Shown: one piece after another, positions 43,882 through 53,390 of the stretch | How positions within the stretch are numbered: the stretch's first letter is position 1 | How the letters are laid out: each line of letters opens with the position of its first letter | Notes under the pieces: generated by a model | Seen by the model: only the letters and a program-made list of their open reading frames with translations | Told to the model about the DNA's origin: nothing | Database searches by the model: none | Program-made: the position numbers and the translations under genes | Assembly (NCBI GenBank): GCA_000697355.1 | Contig: JNEN01000885.1 | Coordinates: 372,001 to 436,000, forward strand | Reading direction: 5' to 3' | Source of the DNA: Syncephalastrum monosporum B8922 | Lineage: Eukaryota; Mucoromycota; Mucoromycetes; Mucorales; Syncephalastraceae | DNA: 64,000 nt

Positions 43882-44160
43882 CAGTTCGTTACCTTTGATT
43901 GAGCAAGTGCCCTGAAAATGAGCAACTCCCCAAAAATAAGCAACACTCCAAAAATGAGCAAGTACTCTGAAAATGAGCAAGCACTCTGAAAATGAGCAAG
44001 CACCTCGAATATGAGCAGCACGGCGAAAATGAGCAACGTAACGCAAAGTGAGCAGACAAAATATACAAACTTTTATGGATTGGGAGAGTCATTTAATACA
44101 CTTGATACACTTGATACACTTTGTCGCGATCTCATTGGCTGTCATTTTGACCTTTTTTTT
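43882..44160 (+). repeat. left terminal inverted repeat
   Basis: Nine units of GAGCAA(G/C) with a period of 18-19 bp start at 43901, 43920, 43938, 43956, 43975, 43994, 44013, 44031 and 44050, separated by CTCTGAAAAT-like spacers. They are followed by a unique 40 bp, three copies of a GATACACTT repeat, and TGTCGCGATCTCATTGGCTG leading to a T-run. The same series, inverted, is at the right end. Confidence 0.85.
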
Positions 44161-44604
44161 CCTCACACTCTGCCTTCATTTCGTTTTTTTTTTTTTTTTT
44201 TTTTTTTAAATTCTTTTTTTTTTTTTTTTTCAAATGCTTCTCTTTCTCAAGTTGATTCCATGATGAGCAGACAAAATATGAAAAGCGCGTACAAACTTTT
44301 AATGGATTGGGAGAGTCATTTAATACACTTGATACACTTGATACATTTAATACACTTGATACACTTGATACACTTGATACACTTGATACACTTGATACAC
44401 TTGATACACTTGATACACTTGATACACTTGATACACTTGATACACTTGATACACTTGATACACTTGATACACTTGATACACTTGATACACTTTGTCGCGA
44501 TCTCATTGGCTGTCATTTTGACCTTTTTTTTTCTCACACTCTGCCTTCATTTCGGCTTTTTTTTTTTTTTTTCAAACGCTTCTCTTTCTCAAGTTGATTC
44601 TATG
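44055..44604 (+). repeat. tandem duplication and 19-copy 9-bp repeat in left arm
   Basis: The segment from CAGACAAAATAT through the T-run to TCAAGTTGATTC(C/T)ATGA occurs twice, at about 44055-44265 and 44267-44604. The first copy has three GATACACTT units; the second has 19 (44322-44492). Both end with the same sequence just before an ATG, so the leader of the gene was duplicated together with the inner part of the arm. T-runs of more than 15 nt are at 44185-44230 and 44557-44572. Confidence 0.8.
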
Positions 44605-44609
44605 ACAAC

Positions 44610-45734
44610 ATGGCAACAGAAGAAGGTATGTGTATTCTTCAAACGCATTTATTTTTTCTTATAAATTAAGTTCTTTTTGTATTAGACTTGGATCAATTAT
44701 TGACATTTAAGCTCCCAACTGATCAATTGCCTGGCAGTGATCTAATGTCCAAGGCCATCTTGAAAACGAATCAAGTCGTGGATTTGATATCTCATGCCGT
44801 GCTGGACGTGCCTCCTGGAACGTATACCGCAATCGCCAACACGGAATGGAACGACGGCACCCGCTCCGACGTCGTGTACATTCCCCGCCTCGCGATCAAT
44901 CATTCTTTGCCTCCTTTCCTCATCGAGATTCAAAACACCGTGAACGAAAACTTTTTACATCGAATTATCCAATACAGCATCAACATCAAACGCGTTTACA
45001 ACATCAAGCCGATTGTGATTATCTTCTGCATCGAAGGTATCAGTCCTGCTGCCATTCTTGACCATTTTCAGCCATCACCAAGCGGAGCCTGGTTGCGTTC
45101 CTGCACCGTTCATCATTTCTGGGCCGAAGACTGTCTAATGGTGGGTCCATGCACCTTGCCTTCGTCCAGTGAAACTTCCATGACACCCATGCTTGCCCTG
45201 GCTCGCTTCTTCATCGAACAATCACCGTCGTTATTTGGCCACAGCTGTGCCGAGAACGACACGATTCGCCTGCTGTATGGGATGGCAAAAGATATCGTTT
45301 TGCAAACCAATGAATCCAAGTACAATTTCGTCGACGCCATGGATACGATCTGCGACACAAATCTCACTCTTTGGAAGCAAACTCAAGATACCATCAACAA
45401 GCCGGGAAAGCAAGCAAAAGTGATTGATCGCGCTCTGGACTACAATCGAAGACTCAAACAACGATATTCCCAGCAGAATGACGAATCAAGCAGCCAAGAG
45501 TCTCTCGAAGAACCTGTGTTTGCTTCGTTAGCAGGTCCCTCATCCTCATCTCAATCATCAGCACACTTACGTGATGAAGAAACAAACTTTGTCATCAATT
45601 TCCGCAAAAAACGAATCGGTCGAATGAATTGGAGTGCATGTCTTGCTGCAGGTCGCAAGGTTGGTCTTTTCTCGTATTATGCTAATGCTGCAAGCTTGCG
45701 TGTGAATTACCGCAAACATATCAAGAAATATTGA
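44610..45734 (+). CDS. element-encoded PD-(D/E)XK-like nuclease (putative)
   Basis: Two exons, a 16-nt first exon 44610-44625 (MATEE) and 44686-45734, give 354 aa (frame sum checked). The ATG follows the duplicated leader. Around residues 55-120 the pattern fits the PD-(D/E)XK fold of Rpn/YhgA-like nucleases: RSDVVYIP with Asp67, a beta strand PPFLIEIQ with Glu86-x-Gln88, a helix NENFLHRIIQYSINIKRVY, and a strand KPIVIIFCIEG. The D...ExQ version replaces D...ExK, as in Rpn. A middle helical part and a Ser/Gln-rich linker lead to a basic C-terminus with KKRIGRMNWSACLAAG and YYANAASLRVNYRK, which looks like a DNA-binding helix-turn-helix. It is the only gene of the element and the best candidate for its mobility enzyme. 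No DDE motif or zinc finger is seen. The family call is inference from motifs alone. Confidence 0.6.
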
Positions 45735-45799
45735 CCAGTCATTGCACCACGAGACTGTTTCGACAATATGAATGCGGATTTGTACATGAATTTTTTTTT

Positions 45800-46162
45800 A
45801 AAAAAAAAAAGGTCAAAATGACAGCCAATGAGATCGCGACAAAGTGTATCAAGTGTATCAAGTGTATCAAGTGTATCAAGTGTATCAAGTGTATCAAGTG
45901 TATCAAGTGTATCAAGTGTATTAAATGTATCAAGTGTATCAAGTGTATTAAATGACTCTCCCAATCCATAAAAGTTTGTATATTTTGTCTGCTCACTTTG
46001 CGTTACGTTGCTCATTTTCGCCGTGCTGCTCATATTCGAGGTGCTTGCTCATTTTCAGAGTGCTTGCTCATTTTCAGAGTACTTGCTCATTTTTGGAGTG
46101 CTGCTTATTTTTGGGGAGTTGCTCATTTTCAGAGCACTTGCTCAATCAAAGGTAACGAACTG
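45800..46162 (-). repeat. right terminal inverted repeat
   Basis: It mirrors the left arm: an A-run, GGTCAAAATGACAGCCAATG, twelve copies of AAGTGTATC (45842-45949, two of them variant), then the inverted GAGCAA units, read here as TTGCTC about every 19 bp, to the terminal CGAACTG. The difference in 9-bp copy number from the left (3 plus 19 against 12) shows that this array varies in length. Confidence 0.85.
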
Positions 46163-46228
46163 TATCAGAGGAGTCTGTAACCGCACAGTGTCACCACGTT
46201 TTATTTTGTCTCCTTCATGTTACAAAGC

Positions 46229-46378
46229 ATGGACAATGACCAGACACAGTTGTACGATATGGATAAGACAACGGAAGAAATAGATATGTATGTGAACTTT
46301 TTTTATTCCCAATAATAGTGCGCATATGCTTGCTCTAGGAAATTGAGTGAGTTGGATGATCAAAGGATGTTAATATAG
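46229..46378 (+). CDS. possible spliced micro-ORF
   Basis: ATG at 46229 opens MDNDQTQLYDMDKTTEEID; a GTATGTG donor follows and an acceptor TTGCTCTAG before GAAATTGAGTG restores an ATG codon and continues KLSELDDQRMLI to a stop. The whole is only 32 residues, polar and acidic. It may be a real short protein, the start of a longer gene, or chance. It lies immediately outside the right end of the mobile element, so it could also be a gene clipped by the insertion. I do not recognise it. Confidence 0.22.
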
Positions 46379-46943
46379 TCTCGAACACGAAGAACATGGA
46401 TTTTGATAACTGAAATTGGCCAAGGAGAAATACCGCAACTCTCCACGCATACGTGAGTACTGTCTATATGCTTGGTCTCGTTTTTGCCATTGGGTAACGT
46501 ACAACTTGGTCCATGCTGGCACTTAGCGGTGTGCGGACGGTTCTTACTATAGCACGAGTATGTGAGCCATATACAGACAACGTCGCCAGAGTCTCTAGGT
46601 GTTGTAATGTGAGAGACAAGCTTATGCAATTTATCCACTAGATCATACTACTGTTGGTACATAGTATGTATGCTGTATGAACACCGTGTTATAGAACCAT
46701 ACATCAATCTGCGTAGCATTTTGACTGGACGGATTCCTACGTTTTTGCCATAGAGACGTATTACCCATATTTGCCCCTGAACCAACGTTTTGGCGTGAGT
46801 AAATATACCAGGTGCTACTGTGGGTAACTGCTTCCATGTATTCACCTGACCTTATGCCAGAAAACCAGAACAATGGGCACGATGATTGTAACTTGTATTT
46901 GATGTAGATGATGCAATGAATGAACAGACTACAGTATAAGCTT
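46379..46943. other. no recognisable gene
   Basis: Short reverse-strand frames only. Nothing matches a known family. The stretch lies beyond the 3' end of the helicase gene. Confidence 0.55.
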
Positions 46944-49270
46944 TTATTTCCTTTTCGAGTCCTTCTTCTCCTTATTGGTCTTGAACCATGTCCTTGCTGG
47001 GCGGTTAAAGATCTCTTTTTCGTGTCTGATCATATTTTGACTTCGGCGGATCTGCATCTCTGTCTCCCGGATAGCGCGCTCAGCCTTCTCTTCCTCAAGA
47101 ATCTCAGCAACCTGAGGTGACAGCTGCTCAACCTTGGTGCGGTATTTCAGAATGGTGTCCTGGGGAATAACTCTGTTTTTGACTTGTGACCCGGAATTGG
47201 CAGACTTGATGGCCATTTTCAGCAATTTTCGGTCCGCCTCTCCCACGAGTGTAATGGCCCTATCATTAGCTTTAGCTTCTAAAGATCATCACGCAGCTAT
47301 CCGTCACTTACCGGCCAGTACGGCCTGCTCTTGCTGTTCGACCCACACGATGGAGGTACTGTGCAAACTGGGCAGGCATATTATAGTTGATGACGACGTC
47401 AATACCCTTGATATCCAGACCTCTGGAAGCCAGATCAGTGGCCATCAGATAGTCCACCTTGCCGTCACGGAACAGCTCCAGTGCTTCCAAGCGCTGCTCT
47501 TGTGTCAGGTTACCGTGCAGTTCGGCAGCGTTCAATCGCAGCAAGCCGAAAAGAATTCTCATCTGATGGGCAGCGGCTTTGGATCGGAAGAAGATAATGA
47601 CCTTGCTCTTGAATGTTTTGCGGCACAAGGTAGCAAGGATGGCAGACCTATCACCTTCGCGGGTGGCACGAATACGCACGAATTCCTGGATCAAGCGGTT
47701 GGCGGCCTGGGTGTTCTTGTCGACAAACAAGCGTGCAGGAGCGTTCAAAGACATGCGAACCAGCTGATCGACGTTGTCCGTCATCGTGGCCGAGAACAGC
47801 ATGGTCTGTCGCGATTTGGGACACGATTTGACAATCTCATTCAATTCGTCTGCGAAACCGTCTTCCAGCATACTTTATATCAGATGGTTACAAGTCAGGT
47901 TCCTGAATATTTGTTTGTGTTTTCCCGCCTCCAGTCCAGAACTTACCGATCTGCTTCGTCCATGACCAAGATTTCACATGTATCCAAGAAGAAGCCAGCC
48001 GAGTTCCGTACGTGATCGATCAGACGACCGGGCGTGGCAACAATCACATCTGGCTTCAGTTTGAGCTCGGCTTCCTGCCGTTTGAGGTTGAGGCCACCGA
48101 CACAGAGACTAAAGGTAATATCGGTGAAAGCAGCAAGCTTGACAGCAACACTGTGGACCTGTGCAGCCAGCTCACGTGTCGGACAAAGAACGAGGACGCG
48201 TGTCGATGGAGTTTGACGGGGCCGGTATAAGAGACGCTCGAGGATAGGGATAACGAAGGCAGCTGTTTTACCGGAACCGGTCTGAGCACCACCACAGATA
48301 TCTTTGCCGGCCAAAGCAATGGGGACGGTACGTTGCTGAATCTCAGTGGGCTTCACAAAACCAACACTCGCCAAGCCTTTGAGAATGGGGCGAGAAAGGT
48401 TCATGGAAGTAAACGAATCGTGTGCTTCGGACTGAGTCTCTTCCTCGGGGGCAAAGTAGGCTTTCTTGCGCTGACGGATAATGACACTCAGTTCTATGTC
48501 CTACATACGCTCTCTTCACATGCTGTTGTAACATACCTTCTCTTCTTCTTCGTCGATGGCCTCTTCGTCGTCAACCTCCTCCTCGGAGGTCTCGTCCTCG
48601 GAGTCCTCTTCTGATTCGCTTTCGGAATCCTCCTCGGAGTCCTCCTCGTCGCTGTTCTCGAAAGCTTTTTCTGTAGCGCCCGCGCCAAAACCGTCGTTGT
48701 CGTCGTCTTCATCGTTGTCGGACTGATCGTCACTGGCATCCTCTTCTGTTGGTAGTCAGTGTTTGCCCGAGTGCCAGTTCAGTGTCCCAACGTTACCTTC
48801 TTCATCGGCCTTGGCAGTGTTCTTTTTGGCTTTGTTTTCCTTACGCTTGCGAGCAATCAAGTCATCAATGCTGGTTCGCTCCACTGTGTTGAACTAGAAT
48901 AGCAGATAGGGCGAGTAAGTTAAAAGAGAAGCTGTCATAAATAGAAATATGTGAGATATACCCTCTTCTCCTTGAGCATGCTACGGGCTTGAGTAAAGTC
49001 CCAAGCATGGTTCGGGCCGGTTGATCCACCGCCATCAACAGCAAATGTGAATTCAGGGTTGAACTCTTCTTCGTTGGCGTCGTCGTCATGGGTGGGTTTA
49101 GTCTTCTTGGAAGCTTTTTTGGCAGCAGCCTTTTCTGCTTTCCGTTTCTTCTTGTCTGTCTTGTTCACAGGCTTTTCGTCGACAGGCTCAGCAAACTCTT
49201 CCTCCTCCTCCGGGACGAATTCATTGTCTTCGTCAATGGTCATAATAAAGTCATCGTCGGCAGCCACCAT
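46944..49270 (-). CDS. DRS1: DEAD-box RNA helicase Drs1/DDX27
   Basis: A minus-strand gene of several exons. The N-terminal third is acidic and lysine-rich ([14 protein letters not shown], then a long Asp/Glu/Ser tract), typical of Drs1. The helicase core shows Q motif [10 protein letters not shown], motif I AQTGSGKT, Ia PTRELAAQ, Ib [46 protein letters not shown] and [13 protein letters not shown]. The C-terminal tail has the charged [20 protein letters not shown] helix and a basic end. Drs1/DDX27 acts in the nucleolus in 27S pre-rRNA processing for the 60S subunit. The ATG at 49268-49270 starts [13 protein letters not shown]. The gene is divergent from Cox7a. Confidence 0.95.
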
Positions 49271-49785
49271 GGTGAATATAAAAAAGGATCGATCCGGGTG
49301 TCAAGAAGCAAGAAAAAAAAAGGTGTAAGTTGGAGGAGAGCCAAATTCGGCAGCCCCAAGCCACTCTGTTCATGCAGCTGTGAACAGGTTCAGTCTGTCT
49401 TCAGCATCAGGCACAGACGCCTTAACAAAACTTTAGGGGCGTACGACGTCATGCAGTGTTCACACGTAATTATGGCTCGCTCCATTACCTTCTTGTATTT
49501 TATACGAGTGACTACGGGTGTTTGCTGCTAAGAACCTCCAAGATATACCGTATAGTGCAGACGTTAATGCAACGAGGAGAATATCGTATACAATATACAC
49601 GTACGGAGAAATGGATGAATAAAAAATAACAACACTATTATTTTAGTTATGTGCGATGCAGGGAGAGTACATGTAAATACATATGGTGTTTGGGTAACAC
49701 ATGTAGAGTTGGGAGGTCGAATGGTTTTTTTTCCCATCGGGCCACTTTCTTTCCCTTTTCCACCCCTCGCTTCCACTTTTCAAAC
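49271..49785. other. shared upstream region of DRS1 and COX7A genes
   Basis: 0.5 kb between divergent starts. The part before the cox gene is pyrimidine-rich and includes an 8-nt T-run and a TTTCCC cluster (49728-49760). No separate gene. Confidence 0.6.
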
Positions 49786-50027
49786 ATGTTGAACCGCCCA
49801 AACCGCGTCCTTGAACACCAGCGCTACTTCCAGGCTCCATCCCAGACCCCGCTTTGGCTCAAAGGTCCTCGCGACAAGGCTTACGCTTTTGTCGTCTTCT
49901 CCACCATCGGCGTTGCGCTCACCGGCGCTCTCTGGGGTACCGTCAAGTACGTCCTTCGTCTTGTTCATTCTTTTGTATCAGAGCTGACGTGCGCGTTTAT
50001 CATAGGATGGCCCGTGGAGAGAAATAG
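49786..50027 (+). CDS. COX7A: cytochrome c oxidase subunit 7a
   Basis: Two exons, 49786-49946 and 50006-50027 (a 22-nt last exon), make 60 aa (frame sum checked). The N-terminus MLNRPNRVLEHQRYFQAP is basic. It is followed by TPLWLKGPRDKAYAFVVFST, the conserved PLWLKGPRDK motif before the single membrane helix, which runs VFSTIGVALTGALWGTVK. The tail is MARGEK. The protein is a small structural subunit of complex IV in the mitochondrial inner membrane; fungal members are about this length. The splice site within the penultimate AAG codon is clear: GTACGT donor, TCATAG acceptor. Without splicing the frame would run into unrelated residues. Confidence 0.88.
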
Positions 50028-50422
50028 AGCAATGACGAATAAACTAAAAGGAGCATCTTGTCTTTCTGCTTTTTGTTACTACATTGTAACATATTATGGT
50101 ATGCATATCGTAGTATGACACTTGGAATGAGAATGATATGAGTGATATTGCTCAGGCAAGGGTGTCTATATGAATATGAATATGTGTATGCGTATGTTGT
50201 GTATGTGTGTGTGTGCGTGTTTCTGGGCGTTGATCGGGGATTTGGATGACCGCCATCTGAGACGTTTCGCCTCCTGCCTTGTTGCCCTTTGCTTCAGCCG
50301 TAGGCTTTTCCCTTTTACGTTTCTCTTATACACTCTTCCTTTTTCCTTACATTCATACCTATTCAAGTACGTTCTTGTCGCATTCTATTGCTGATTGTTG
50401 TCTTAATTCAACCCATGACAGA
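50028..50422. other. spacer, no gene
   Basis: 0.4 kb between two plus-strand genes. A TGTATG/TGTGTG-rich stretch lies at 50180-50222 and a pyrimidine-rich leader precedes the V-ATPase ATG. A 5' intron ending near CATGACAG at 50413-50420 is possible. Confidence 0.5.
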
Positions 50423-51569
50423 ATGGCTGCACGACCCTTGGACGACCAGGAAGTTCTCAGCGAGATGAACAAAATGGTACTCTTCCTCAGTCCATTACTG
50501 CTTTGCAGTGCGTCTTTTGCACCTCTAACCCGCCCTTCTTCGTGCGCGTATTAGGTTGCCTTCATCAAGCAAGAAGCGCTTGAGAAGGCAAGAGAAATCA
50601 AAGTCAAGGTGAATATCCCTCTTTACGCGTGTATTTTCCTACTTGTCTGACACTCTGACCTTATTGTACCATTCTGCCTTCCCTTCGTCGTCCCTTCCTT
50701 TCTATCTATCTATCTATCTATCTATCTACCTACCTATCTCTTTCATTCTACACAGGCCGACGAGGAGTTCAACATTGAGAAGGTAACGCCCCTGCCAGTG
50801 TGTTTGAGCTCGTTATCTGATGCACATACAGGCAAAAATCGTCCGTCAAGAATCGCTCAACATCGAGGCTGTCTTTGAGCGCAAGACGAAGCAAGCCGAG
50901 GTCCAGAAGCGCATGTAAGCAGCAACGGTACCTTTGAATGACGCAGTGGCTCAATGCATGACCTAGTGCCCAGTCGAACCATATCAACAAAGCGCGTCTG
51001 CGTGTGCTTCAGGAACGCCAACAGGTCTTGGATTCACTCTTCGACGAGGCACGAGCCTTGATTCAGGACGTTTCGTCCGACCAGGACAAGTATGCCTCTG
51101 TGGTCGAGAAGCTTGTCTTGCAAGGCGCATATTCCCTCATGGAACCCGAGATTTCCGTGCAGTGCCGCGAAGCTGACCTTGACATTGTCAACTTTGCTGC
51201 TGAGCGTGTTTCCCAAACATACCAGGAAAAATTCCAAAAGCCCATGAATATCTCTGTCTCCGAGGAGTACCTTCCCGCTTCCAGGTAAAAAGTCCATTCG
51301 ATGTTAAGCGATCGTGCTCTGCGTTTTCTTAACCTTTGGCTATCCCAGCGCTGGTGGTGTCATCATGTCTGGTCTAGGTGGTAAGATTACGGTCGACAAT
51401 ACTCTCGAGACCCGTCTGGCTCTCTGCAAGTCTGAGGTAAGTCCCATACGCAGCCGGATATGTCCCCAATGTTGCTGACATATTTATCTAATTGCTCTCG
51501 ATATAGATGCTTCCCCAGCTCCGTGTTACCCTCTTTGGCAACTCCCCCAACAGAAAGTTCTTCAACTAA
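50423..51569 (+). CDS. VMA4: V-type H+-ATPase subunit E
   Basis: Seven exons, 50423-50476, 50555-50608, 50756-50782, 50832-50914, 50967-51284, 51349-51436 and 51507-51569, sum in frame to 228 aa (yeast Vma4 is 233). The N-terminus is MAARPLDDQEVLSEMNKM, followed by the helical VAFIKQEALEKAREIKVKAD and EEFNIEKAKIVRQESLNIEA, the conserved stalk helix. The C-terminal part includes GGVIMSGLGGKITVDNTLET with the RLALCKSEMLPQLRVTLFG end. Subunit E forms a heterodimer with G in the peripheral stalk of the vacuolar ATPase and resists rotation. Two exons are tiny (27 and 54 nt). Intron 2 contains a (TCTA)n microsatellite. Confidence 0.95.
50699..50737 (+). repeat. (TCTA)n microsatellite
   Basis: About eight copies of TCTA with interruptions (CTACC near the end) lie in intron 2 of the VMA4 gene. 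Such repeats are prone to length change but do not touch coding sequence here. Confidence 0.85.
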
Positions 51570-52223
51570 CGCTTTGATCTCAATAAATATCAAGTCTGCC
51601 ATTGTTGTAAACCTCATACACGCGCAAAAATGGGATGCAGATAGAGTTATTTGCTATGTACGTTTTATAGGCTTTTTTTTTCTGGCCCCGAACATGGAAG
51701 CAACATATCGAGCGTAAGATACTGCCGTATAGCAGCATCGTAATTAAGGCAGATATTTATACCTAGCACTCGAACGAAACACCGGTACCACGTAGTGTTA
51801 TATGATTATCAGCTATGTGATTCGATATACATAAGGCACAGATCTTATGCAGATGTCGACATTAGACGTGCATGCGTTAGGCGCATATGAAATATATGTA
51901 CGTACAGGATATCCTCTGTAGCTAAGAAATGTATTGTAATGCTAAGTGGAATTAAAACAACCGTGTGTCCAAGCGTGGATATTGTCATCCGTTATATGAA
52001 GGGAAGTTGTTGGACACCATGATAGACAGAAATGTATGTATAAAACCATAGCGAAGGTGCATGAGGAGCACATGGATATAAAGTAATACAGTTCGAGGTA
52101 GAACTAGTTTATGGAAATTAAGACGATGTTATAGTAGTTTCAGCTATGAATACATGTTTTTACTGTATGCCTAGAGTGCTACATGCGCACAGCAGAATAT
52201 GCGATTACGGGGGTATGTTCGAG
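51570..52223. other. 3' spacer, no gene
   Basis: AT-rich sequence between VMA4 and the convergent acyltransferase gene. Short AATAAA-like signals occur near 51583. No other feature is seen. Confidence 0.6.
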
Positions 52224-53390
52224 CTACCGAGGTCCATACGGACAGATAGAGCCCAGCCTGGAGTCCATGAAACGCGGGAAGAAAGGTACCTCAGCCTCGA
52301 GCTGCAGACCAATGCGTAGATAGGGATCGATAAAAAGCGGCGCGGAAATCATGACAAACGTCCAAGTGAGGGTACGGGCGATCCAGGTGGGCAAGGTCCA
52401 GGACGAGGGCGAAGAGAGGACAGTACCCAGGCCCTGCAGCAAGAAAAAGCAGGTTTGGATGCCAGGCACGCCAGGGAGCTGCCAATACTTGCTGTAGCCA
52501 ATCATGGCCATCAGGATATAGTCGTGCATGAAGCCGGACAGGGCAAACACAGCCAGGGTGCCTGCCGCACGGCCGAGTCGCTTGTGGTTGGGGAAGAGCT
52601 GTCGAACAGGGTCGTATGCCACGCTGCGGAAGGCAGTGCGAAAGACCTGATGCCAGCGGCGGCCCCATAGCTCATGGATGGAGCGAGCCTTCCAGGGCGC
52701 ATCAAACAAGGGGGGTCGCGAGCTGAACTCGAGCAGGTACTGGTGCTGCCATACCACCGTCGAAAGCAAGAGCTGCAGTGAGTACCGTAGCAAGTGCAAG
52801 GTGGGTACAATAGCAATATGGCAGATCAAAGCAATGCCGGCTGTCGAATAGTAGTAATAGTATGAGCTCCACCCCGGCATGCCCCACGGCTCCTTGCACA
52901 CCCTCAGAAAGCCGTCCAGGGTCGACATGAGCGGGACATAGAGAACAAGTCCCACCAAGCTGTATGCTGCCAAAAAGAGTCCATCGCGCCGCGCATGTGC
53001 CGGATCAGCCTGAATAACACTCGCATCGTCGTCCTTTTTCGCGGGTGCCGAAGATGCATTCCAGCGATTCAGAATGTCGTAAAAGGGATCGAGCGGCGAG
53101 CCAGCAGGCAAGCGGGCCCGATCGCGGATGAAGTGGAGCATACCAAAAGCCATGAAGCAGGCCATGGTAGAGACAACGGCAAGATCAATGAAGGCACCAT
53201 TACGGCTGTCAAACACAATGGGCACCGCCAGTTGTAGTAAAAGAACGGTACTCAGTAGAGTCGTGGTATTCTTTTGTTTTCGTACTGTTGTTCGATCACG
53301 TGTGAGCCACCAAAAAAGAAGGGAGGGGACGGCGCAACTTCCATAAAGCAAGGCACGTTCCCCGAGGCCAGGCTCTCGTAATGCTTCCAT
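52224..53390 (-). CDS. wax-synthase-like MBOAT acyltransferase
   Basis: A single exon of about 388 aa. Many hydrophobic segments are visible, for example TLLSTVLLLQLAVPIVF, FLAAYSLVGLVLYVPLM and TAGIALICHIAIVPTLHLLR. The wax-synthase domain signature SIHELWGRRWHQVFR is followed by GFMHDYILMAMIGYSKYW, where the His is the expected catalytic residue of the membrane-bound O-acyltransferase fold. Homologues transfer fatty acyl groups to alcohols or act in secondary metabolism in fungi; the substrate is not predictable. The ATG at 53388-53390 (MEALREPGLGERALLYG) is preferred; the open frame upstream starts only with GTG. No paralogue or metabolic cluster lies beside it. Confidence 0.8.
   Translation of the reverse strand: MEALREPGLGERALLYGSCAVPSLLFWWLTRDRTTVRKQKNTTTLLSTVLLLQLAVPIVFDSRNGAFIDLAVVSTMACFMAFGMLHFIRDRARLPAGSPLDPFYDILNRWNASSAPAKKDDDASVIQADPAHARRDGLFLAAYSLVGLVLYVPLMSTLDGFLRVCKEPWGMPGWSSYYYYYSTAGIALICHIAIVPTLHLLRYSLQLLLSTVVWQHQYLLEFSSRPPLFDAPWKARSIHELWGRRWHQVFRTAFRSVAYDPVRQLFPNHKRLGRAAGTLAVFALSGFMHDYILMAMIGYSKYWQLPGVPGIQTCFFLLQGLGTVLSSPSSWTLPTWIARTLTWTFVMISAPLFIDPYLRIGLQLEAEVPFFPRFMDSRLGSICPYGPR

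Larger units (their letters stand above)
43882..46162. mobile_element. 2.28-kb TIR element encoding a PD-(D/E)XK-like protein
   Basis: Both ends are CAGTTCGTTACCTTTGATTG in inverted orientation (43882 onward, and ending at 46162). The arms match over about 230 bp with only two mismatches by eye (C/T and A/G). The element is flanked by TA on both sides (43880-43881 and 46163-46164), fitting a TA target-site duplication as in Tc1/mariner/pogo elements. Inside are, from the left: the 19-bp iterated block, 9-bp repeats, an internal duplication, one intact gene (44610-45734), and the inverted right arm. No DDE transposase is present. The two near-identical arms and intact gene point to a recent insertion 0.2 kb after the WRKY-like gene. 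Whether it is autonomous is not known. Confidence 0.85.

Noticed and set aside
43901..44056. CRISPR-like look of the repeated GAGCAA units
   Set aside because: Period is 18-19 bp without true spacers, and the array is mirrored in the other arm of a TIR element; the host is a fungus.
43839..44092. Frames with repeated LLIFEVLAHFQS-type sequence in the element arms
   Set aside because: They come from the 19-bp iterated repeat and occur identically in the other arm. Not a leucine-rich membrane protein.
44132..44537. Long open frames coding SVSSVSSV, NTLDTLDTL or CIKCIKCIK
   Set aside because: They are translations of the 9-bp tandem repeat in different frames; the array length differs between arms and there is no other coding signal.
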